Assembly: GCA_011087645.1 (NCBI GenBank)
Contig: JAALLF010000002.1
Span: forward strand, 338,467 to 402,466
DNA from: Alphaproteobacteria bacterium
Lineage (GTDB): Bacteria > Pseudomonadota > Alphaproteobacteria > UBA6615
Direction of reading: 5' to 3'
DNA length: 64,000 nt
The translations under genes and the position numbers were made by a program. The notes below the pieces were generated by a model. It worked only from the letters and a program-made list of their open reading frames with translations, had not been told where the DNA came from and did no database searches. Positions 55,422 to 64,000 of this stretch are shown here, in pieces (the first letter of the stretch is position 1; each line of letters starts with the position of its first letter).

Positions 55422-57323
55422 CTAGGCGTCAGTTCCGGTCGCCGCCAACTCCTGGACCGCCCGGCGAGCAGGGAAGCTCACCGTAACCGTGGTGCCCACA
55501 CCGACCTCGCTCTGCAACTCGAACGTACCGCCATGCAGCTCAACAATTGATTTGGTGAGCGGCAAACCGAGCCCGGTGCCCTGTTGTAGGCGGCTATGAG
55601 CGCTCTCGACTTGTCCGAAGGGTGTCAGCACCATCGGGATGTCATCAGGGGCGATGCCGATGCCGGTATCGCGGAAGCGGAGCACGTAGCCGTCGTTTTC
55701 ATTAGACCAGGTCTCAACAGTCAGCGAACCGCCCTCGGGAGTGAACTTCACAGCATTGGTCATCAGATTAAGCAGAACCTGCTTGAGACCGCGCTCGTCG
55801 CAATACAAGTAGGGCGCCTTATCGGAGATGACGGTCTGGATTTTGACCCCCTGCTTTTCGGCGCGTCCTTCGACAAGCGTGACGCAAGATAGAACGGCAT
55901 GGGGGACGTCGACGGTCTGCTCTTGTAGATCGAACTTGTTGGCCTCGATCTTCGACAGGTCGAGCATATTATTGATGATTTCCAGCAAGTGGGTGCCAGA
56001 CGCGTTGATGTCTTGCGCGTAGTCTCGATATTGCGGGCTACCAACGGGGCCAAAAATCTCGCCCGCCATAATCTCCGAAAATCCAATGATCGCATTGAGT
56101 GGGGTGCGCAGTTCGTGGCTCATATTGGCCATAAATTCAGATTTGGCGTGGTTGGCGCTCTCGGCAGCATCCATGGCGACTAGCAAGCTATCCTCGGCCC
56201 GTTTGCGCTCGAAGATGTCGGTGTCGATGCCGCCAATACCGATAATGTTGTGTTCGTGGTCGAAAACTGGAAATTCAGTTGACTGCATCGGGCGGGTTTT
56301 ACCATCATGCCGCAGCACTTCGAACCGTGTCTCCTGCGGTTTCCCGGTCGTCAGCACCTTATTATCGAGATCGAAGAACAGTTCCGCATTGTCTGGACTG
56401 AGCCACTTACCCATATCTTCGCCCATCGCCTCTTCTTCGGTCGCACCGTAGAATTTTTGAAAGGCCCGATTGACCATCACCAGGCGCGATTCCGTGTCCT
56501 TCATGTACATCAGCGAAGGACTGTTGTCGGAAATGGCCCGCATTTGATCCTGGCTCTCGCGGAATGCTGTCTCGGCGCGCATGATTTGCGTAATTTCAGT
56601 TATCGATCCAGCCATCCGCAGGGGCTGACCGTTCTCATCCCATACGGCCTGACCTGTCGACTTAACCCAAATATACTCGCCGTCGCTGTGGCGCAGGCGA
56701 ATTTCGATATCGTAGGGCGTTCTGGTTTCGAGGTGATCGCGCAGCGCGTGGCGGGCGCGATCGCAATCTTCCGGATGGATGTCGCTAACCGCTTGGTCTT
56801 CGGTCACGTCTTCTGGCGAATAGCCCAGTATCGCCATCCAATGGGGAGAGTAATACTCCTCGTTCTTAACGATGTCCCAGTGCCACAAACCACCATCGAT
56901 CGCCGACGCAGCCAGTTGGTAGCGATCCTCACTGGACTGCAGTTTCTCACCCACCAATTTGACCTGCTTTATCGCGATCACGACAATGGTCACAACGAAT
57001 GTTACGAGGGCGACAATAACGAATATGGGGATGGGAATTAGCGTGGCGTCGCGGCTGACATCCGCGACATGGCCACCGCTGGCGGCAGTTGATAAGAAAC
57101 TGAATACCGAGCCCACCGAGAACGCAAACGCGGCAATAAGAGCATAGATCCAGAAACGGCCCTTGGACTGAATTTCCTCTCCAAGGTCGTAGGCTTGATA
57201 TGGTTGTGCGCCGTTGGTCTCGACGAGCATCATCACGCGCCGGATGAACTGCGTCATCCGGATTGCGACTGTATGTCGCCGGTGGCCGTCAGGCCCCATC
57301 ACACGAGAATCTTCAGCGAACAA
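55422..57323 (-). CDS. PAS-domain membrane histidine kinase
   Basis: A 633-residue sensor kinase. Two helices at about 57-80 and 98-122 bracket a short periplasmic segment. Two PAS domains follow, about 137-255 (LWHWDIVKNEEYYSPHWMAI) and about 260-380 (FQKFYGATEEEAMGEDMG). The kinase core has ANMSHELRTPLNAIIGFSEI, N box NLMTNAVKFTPEG, G1 RDTGIGIAPDDI and G2 GTGLGLPLTKSIV. No receiver domain and no partner regulator adjacent, so an orphan kinase. TTG start after an AGGAGGA site, close (4 bp). Confidence 0.9.
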   Translation of the reverse strand: MFAEDSRVMGPDGHRRHTVAIRMTQFIRRVMMLVETNGAQPYQAYDLGEEIQSKGRFWIYALIAAFAFSVGSVFSFLSTAASGGHVADVSRDATLIPIPIFVIVALVTFVVTIVVIAIKQVKLVGEKLQSSEDRYQLAASAIDGGLWHWDIVKNEEYYSPHWMAILGYSPEDVTEDQAVSDIHPEDCDRARHALRDHLETRTPYDIEIRLRHSDGEYIWVKSTGQAVWDENGQPLRMAGSITEITQIMRAETAFRESQDQMRAISDNSPSLMYMKDTESRLVMVNRAFQKFYGATEEEAMGEDMGKWLSPDNAELFFDLDNKVLTTGKPQETRFEVLRHDGKTRPMQSTEFPVFDHEHNIIGIGGIDTDIFERKRAEDSLLVAMDAAESANHAKSEFMANMSHELRTPLNAIIGFSEIMAGEIFGPVGSPQYRDYAQDINASGTHLLEIINNMLDLSKIEANKFDLQEQTVDVPHAVLSCVTLVEGRAEKQGVKIQTVISDKAPYLYCDERGLKQVLLNLMTNAVKFTPEGGSLTVETWSNENDGYVLRFRDTGIGIAPDDIPMVLTPFGQVESAHSRLQQGTGLGLPLTKSIVELHGGTFELQSEVGVGTTVTVSFPARRAVQELAATGTDA

Positions 57324-57743
57324 CTTATCCTCCTGATTGTCTTCGACCCATCCTGGGTCACGCCGAATATCTACGATCCAGCTAATTTCAGATAGACTGA
57401 ACCATACAAATGATCTGTAACAGCCAATATCATCGCCAATATAGAATGCAAATGTGTGAATATAAATTAACTATCGAATCGAATTTATTTCTTAATTAAT
57501 CAAGATTAATGTAAAAATTTATTCATTAACCTTGAACTATCGCGTTGCCACAGGAATTTGGCGCTTTGTGGAGAAAGCGCCCCTGTATTCTTAACGAAAG
57601 CCTCGTTGGATTTTTTTAAGAACGCGCAACAGGTGCTAGCGGACCGATGGCGGCGCTACAAATGGGTGGCTAAATCCAATGAAAATATTACCGGATATAG
57701 CCGAGCGGGCAGGAGAGACCGGTGTTCCGTTCTTGCCCGGCGG
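57324..57743. other. AT-rich intergenic region with a hairpin
   Basis: About 420 bp without a convincing gene; a 78-codon ORF at 57558-57794 has no homology pattern and overlaps a real gene. 57400-57540 is strongly AT-rich (runs of TTAA, TAAT) in a GC-rich genome, a likely promoter region for the kinase. At 57560-57581 GGCGCTTT pairs with AAAGCGCC around GTGGAG, with CAGG/CCTG flanking outside. Confidence 0.5.
57551..57585. other. Perfect 8-bp stem-loop with extended outer pairing
   Basis: CAGG (57551-57554), bulge AATTT, GGCGCTTT (57560-57567), loop GTGGAG, AAAGCGCC (57574-57581), CCTG (57582-57585). No U-tract follows, so not an ordinary terminator. May be a transcribed structure; evidence is pairing only. 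Confidence 0.35.
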
Positions 57744-58076
57744 TCAATAATTGGTTGGCGGGTACTTCATGTCTTCGCGCTTCTGCGCTTCTAATTCGCC
57801 CGCGCTGTTTAGGGTCCGGATTGCGCGGATAAGTTCCATTTGCCGCGCCTTGTGGGCGCGAATGTCGGCCAAATGCCGTCGCGACGAAACAAGGACGGCG
57901 ATAAACCCGTTGATGACCGTTAAAACGATCAGGACGATGAGGACGGCGAAAATAATGCTATCGCTGGGTGCGGGCTCGCTCACAATCAGTGTCACCAACC
58001 CGGCGATGCTCATGACGACCAGGATCGCGGTAATGATGTTGATGTATTCGAGAAATAGGGACAGCAACCGGCTCAT
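57744..58076 (-). CDS. Small membrane protein of unknown function
   Basis: A 110-residue protein with two hydrophobic helices (about 12-33 and 41-63) followed by a basic, helical cytoplasmic tail (SSRRHLADIRAHKARQMELIRAIRTL) that may form a coiled coil. The ATG at 58076 has GAGGAG 6 bp upstream. It lies just downstream of uvrB (13 bp) on the same strand and is probably in one unit. I do not recognise the family. Confidence 0.7.
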   Translation of the reverse strand: MSRLLSLFLEYINIITAILVVMSIAGLVTLIVSEPAPSDSIIFAVLIVLIVLTVINGFIAVLVSSRRHLADIRAHKARQMELIRAIRTLNSAGELEAQKREDMKYPPTNY

Positions 58077-58088
58077 GAATACCTCCTC

Positions 58089-60320
<2,232 letters not shown>

Positions 60321-60370
60321 GGCCTCTATATAAGGCGACAGGCCGTCGAAAAGCCAGTCTGTGGCGCTAA

Positions 60371-60982
60371 TCAGGCATGGCGCAGCACCAGCATACGGCA
60401 AAAATCACCGGCGATGAGGCGCCGTTCGACAACCGTTAGACCTGCATCGCCGACATATTGCTCGGTATTCCGCTCGACCGAGGCGTTGAACAAAAACTTC
60501 ACGACCGGCGCCATCAAACGCGCTGTTCGCTGGCGGCCGGGATGTTCGGGCAGCACATAGTCGAGAATACGAATTTCCCCGCCGGCCCGGCAGAGCCGCG
60601 CCAATTCCCGTAACGCCGGCAGTTGGTCGCCATCGTCGAGTACGCAGAACAGAAAGGTGGCGATAGCGGCGTCGAAACAATCGTCGGGGAACGGCGGTTG
60701 GCAAACATTTGATGCGACCAGACCGAGCGATACTCCCAATTTTTGCCGACGTCGGTCCGCCCGGCGCAGCATGGCGTTGCTGAGATCCATACCGACGACA
60801 TCCGCGTCCGGAGGATAGAACGGGATATTGCGGCCGGTACCGACCCCGGCGTCGAGTATGCGGCCGCGTAAGCCGTCGAGTAATTGCGGCCGTACTTTGC
60901 GCTGATTAACCGTTTCGCCGACAAAATCGAGGATGTCGTAATAGGGCGCGATGCGCTGGTAGAGACCACGCCGGTCCGTCAC
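60371..60982 (-). CDS. Class I SAM-dependent methyltransferase
   Basis: A 203-residue methyltransferase with motif [21 protein letters not shown], motif [20 protein letters not shown] and the post-I segment [20 protein letters not shown]. The N-terminus [13 protein letters not shown] resembles UbiE/PmtA-like lipid or small-molecule methyltransferases, and [15 protein letters not shown] is in the same place. The acceptor substrate is unknown; phospholipid N-methylation is one option. 50 bp upstream of uvrB on the same strand. Confidence 0.85.
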   Translation of the reverse strand: MTDRRGLYQRIAPYYDILDFVGETVNQRKVRPQLLDGLRGRILDAGVGTGRNIPFYPPDADVVGMDLSNAMLRRADRRRQKLGVSLGLVASNVCQPPFPDDCFDAAIATFLFCVLDDGDQLPALRELARLCRAGGEIRILDYVLPEHPGRQRTARLMAPVVKFLFNASVERNTEQYVGDAGLTVVERRLIAGDFCRMLVLRHA

Positions 60983-61105
60983 CTGCCACTCCCGATAGTT
61001 CTAGCGGTTTGACTCATATCAATGTTCTCCGCCGGCATTGGCTTATCGTCGAGTTGATACCTGACGTGAATCCCTATCTGGGAGATCCTAACCGGGAAGA
61101 ATGCT

Positions 61106-61234
61106 ATGCCGATCGAAAATCTCATACTGCTTTTCATCGTATTCGGCGCAATGGCAGCATTTCTGCTGGTCACCGGGTGGCTGTCGCTCGACCGGAACAA
61201 GCTTCCCCGCGACGACCATCACCCAGCAGAGTAG
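61106..61234 (+). CDS. Small single-pass membrane protein (42 residues)
   Basis: ATG 61106 with a GGGAAGA site 6 bp upstream encodes 42 residues: MPIENLILLFIVFGAMAAF, then LLVTGWLSLDRNKLPRDD and HHPAE. One transmembrane segment (about 5-27) precedes a charged cytoplasmic tail. It is too short for most ORF searches. The overlapping ORF in other frames has no hydrophobic logic. Function unknown; single-pass small proteins often modulate larger membrane proteins. Confidence 0.55.
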   Translation: MPIENLILLFIVFGAMAAFLLVTGWLSLDRNKLPRDDHHPAE

Positions 61235-61344
61235 GCCGTTCGGCCGCGAATGTATGTCCCCTAAGGAATCCGCGTGAGGTTCGAATAGTCGATAAGGCGT
61301 CGGCGACCCCTATCGCCATACGAAGCGCCTTTGAGACACCGTGG

Positions 61345-61387
61345 TGCGCCGCCGGTCTTTCCCCACTCCCCCTGTGCCGGCGGCGCA
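61345..61387. other. 11-bp inverted repeat upstream of the aminotransferase gene
   Basis: TGCGCCGCCGG (61345-61355) and CCGGCGGCGCA (61377-61387) are exact complements with a 21-bp pyrimidine-rich loop. No T-run follows. It is 109 bp before the aminotransferase start and could be a terminator of the small gene lacking its tail, a leader structure, or a protein site. Confidence 0.4.
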
Positions 61388-61457
61388 TCGCATTATCTTG
61401 CTGGCTCGGTCCCGGTGTCGGTATTCCAGTCTTGTGCAGTGCAGCGATGGCGACTAG

Positions 61458-62699
<1,242 letters not shown>

Positions 62700-62783
62700 T
62701 GCAACGGCGTGGTAGTGGCCTGTGTGCCAAACGCCGCGCTTTTTGTTAGCCTCATGATTGCGATTTGAGCGCTGGGGCTTTCG

Positions 62784-63953
62784 ATGTCGGATATTGCGAA
62801 ATGGTTGGAGAAGATCGGTCTCGGTGAACATGCCGGGCTGTTCGCCGATAACGATATCGACGTCGATCTGCTGGCCGACCTGACTGACGGTGATTTGAGG
62901 GAGCTGGGCCTGTCGCTGGGCCACCGCAAGCGAGTGCTGCGCGCTGTGTCCGGCCAGCCGAGCCCAGACGCGGTAGTCGACAGGGCTACTGAACCGGTCG
63001 GAGAAATTGCCGGCGAGCGGCGCCAGGTAACTGTTCTGTTCGCCGATCTGGCTGGTTTCACCCAACTCAGCAGGAGCCTCGACGCCGAAGACGTCCACGG
63101 TATGCTTAACCGCTATTTTGCCGTCGTCGATAGCGTAATCGAGCGCCACGGTGGCCATGTCGATAAGCATATGGGCGACGGTTTGATGGCGGTTTTTGGC
63201 GCGCCGGTGGCTCATGTCGACGATCCGGAGCGCGCCGTCCGCGCCGCCCTAGATATCCACATCGCGGTCGCCGATCTCGAGCCGCCGGTGTCGGTCCATA
63301 TCGGAGTTGCCAGTGGCAGCGTCGTGGCTAGCGGCATGGGCAGTGACCAGCACAGCGAATATACGGTGATCGGCGACGCGGTGAACCTGGCGGCGCGGTT
63401 GCAGGATTTAGCCGAAGGCGGCGAGACGCTAATTTCCGAGGCGGTGCAGCGGATCTTGGCCGACCGGCTGGATGGCGATGCGCGCGGTGACGTTGCGGTG
63501 AAAGGGTTCGCTGACCCGGTCGGTGTTTGGCAAGTGACTGGCTTGGCGGCAGCAACTACGCGGCAGCGTGCCTTGTTTGGCCGCGCCAGCGAGCTGCGCC
63601 AATTCGATGCAGCATTGGCTGATTGTGTCGAACAGGGCCGGGGTCAAACTCTCTATCTGCGTGGTGAGGCCGGTATCGGCAAAACGCGACTGGTCGATGA
63701 ATTTACCGATCACGCCGTCGCGCAGGGATTTACGCACCACACCGGCCTGGTGCTAGAGTCCGGCGCCGGATCCGACCGCGATGTTGTCGCCGCGATTGTC
63801 CTCAGCCTGCTTGGGATCGCGGTCGATGCCGATCAAGCGGTTCGAGCCGTACGGGTGACGGCAGCGGTCGACGACGGCTGGATCGACGATCGGCAGCGGG
63901 TCTATCTGCACGATCTCCTCGGATTGCCGCAACCGTCGGATTTGCCAGGGTGA
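62784..63953 (+). CDS. SAM-domain / class III cyclase / AAA protein, apparently truncated
   Basis: Domains in order: a SAM domain (1-60, IAKWLEKIGLGEHAGLFADN), a class III adenylate/guanylate cyclase domain (about 75-245) with metal Asp in FADLAGFTQL and DKHMGDGLMAVFG, and an AAA-like ATPase start with Walker A RGEAGIGKTRLVDEF near residue 295. Family members continue well past 700 residues after this ATPase and usually carry TPR repeats. Here the frame stops at codon 390 (TGA at 63951-63953), just after LLGLPQPSDLPG where relatives continue. The gene looks broken; the remaining 47 bp show no continuation in any frame. Confidence 0.8.
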   Translation: MSDIAKWLEKIGLGEHAGLFADNDIDVDLLADLTDGDLRELGLSLGHRKRVLRAVSGQPSPDAVVDRATEPVGEIAGERRQVTVLFADLAGFTQLSRSLDAEDVHGMLNRYFAVVDSVIERHGGHVDKHMGDGLMAVFGAPVAHVDDPERAVRAALDIHIAVADLEPPVSVHIGVASGSVVASGMGSDQHSEYTVIGDAVNLAARLQDLAEGGETLISEAVQRILADRLDGDARGDVAVKGFADPVGVWQVTGLAAATTRQRALFGRASELRQFDAALADCVEQGRGQTLYLRGEAGIGKTRLVDEFTDHAVAQGFTHHTGLVLESGAGSDRDVVAAIVLSLLGIAVDADQAVRAVRVTAAVDDGWIDDRQRVYLHDLLGLPQPSDLPG

Positions 63954-64000
63954 TCTCAACTGGTCGACGCAACACTTTATCTTGGAAGCAAAGATGGAGT

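Noticed and set aside
57470..57535. CtrA-type TTAA-N7-TTAA sites in the AT-rich gap
   Set aside because: Several TTAA copies occur, but the 7-bp spacing was not met in the places checked.
57558..57794. 78-codon ORF in the AT-rich gap
   Set aside because: Crosses a hairpin and the end of a membrane-protein gene on the other strand; no conserved sequence.

Overview
The window is about 64 kb of chromosome, roughly 60% G+C, from a free-living, respiring alphaproteobacterium. Gene content and order point to a Rhodospirillales-like lineage: petABC next to trmL-hemF, prs-rplY-pth-ychF in one run, lgt-midA-pgeF overlapping, an ompR/envZ pair beside marR and ilvE, and a heptose epimerase implying LPS. 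No rRNA, tRNA, CRISPR array, prophage or complete insertion sequence was found. The genome assignment is inference from protein families and synteny.

Layout. 1-6 kb: the end of a CCA-adding enzyme, two tandem exported paralogues of unknown function, hemF-trmL, then the cytochrome bc1 operon petABC with a terminator. 6-11 kb: a beta-keto acid cleavage enzyme overlapping MTA phosphorylase, a glyoxalase-like protein, a dienelactone hydrolase, an EamA exporter and a small exported protein. 11-20 kb: ychF, pth, rplY, prs, a lipoprotein, pgeF, midA, lgt and hldD on the minus strand, with ubiK divergent. 20-27 kb: mixed accessory genes (a lower-GC exported protein, SDR, TPR protein, Tat-exported hydrolase, lectin-like protein, YbjN protein) followed by proC, a TetR regulator and a CsaA-like tRNA-binding protein. 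27-31 kb: envZ/ompR, marR and ilvE.

30.6-36 kb is the most interesting part. A minus-strand operon uvrC-pgsA-mobB-moeA-moaD-moaE ends in an unannotated 70-codon gene with an in-frame TGA at codon 27. The protein has the GDCCVxC-type signature, the TGA stands where relatives carry Cys, and a hairpin with a G in its loop starts right after it, as expected of a bacterial SECIS element. It is read here as a selenoprotein gene translationally coupled to moaE.

36-48 kb: a Ca/Na antiporter, an MscS channel, divergent osmC-like and msrA genes around an AT-rich control region, an orphan ABC-2 permease, a SnoaL-like protein, an orphan TRAP binding protein, and gltD-gltB. 48-57 kb: an RhlE-type helicase behind a long leader, a DUF1523 protein, a drug-efflux MFS gene without a clear start, an esterase, two tandem cupins facing a TIM-barrel isomerase, and a PAS histidine kinase. 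57-64 kb: a small membrane protein, uvrB, a methyltransferase, a 42-residue membrane protein, an aspartate-type aminotransferase, and a SAM-cyclase-AAA protein that stops abruptly near the right edge.

Most genes are housekeeping: respiration, haem, nucleotide and amino acid synthesis, DNA repair, envelope and translation quality control. The accessory genes are mostly single transport or enzyme genes rather than an organised island.
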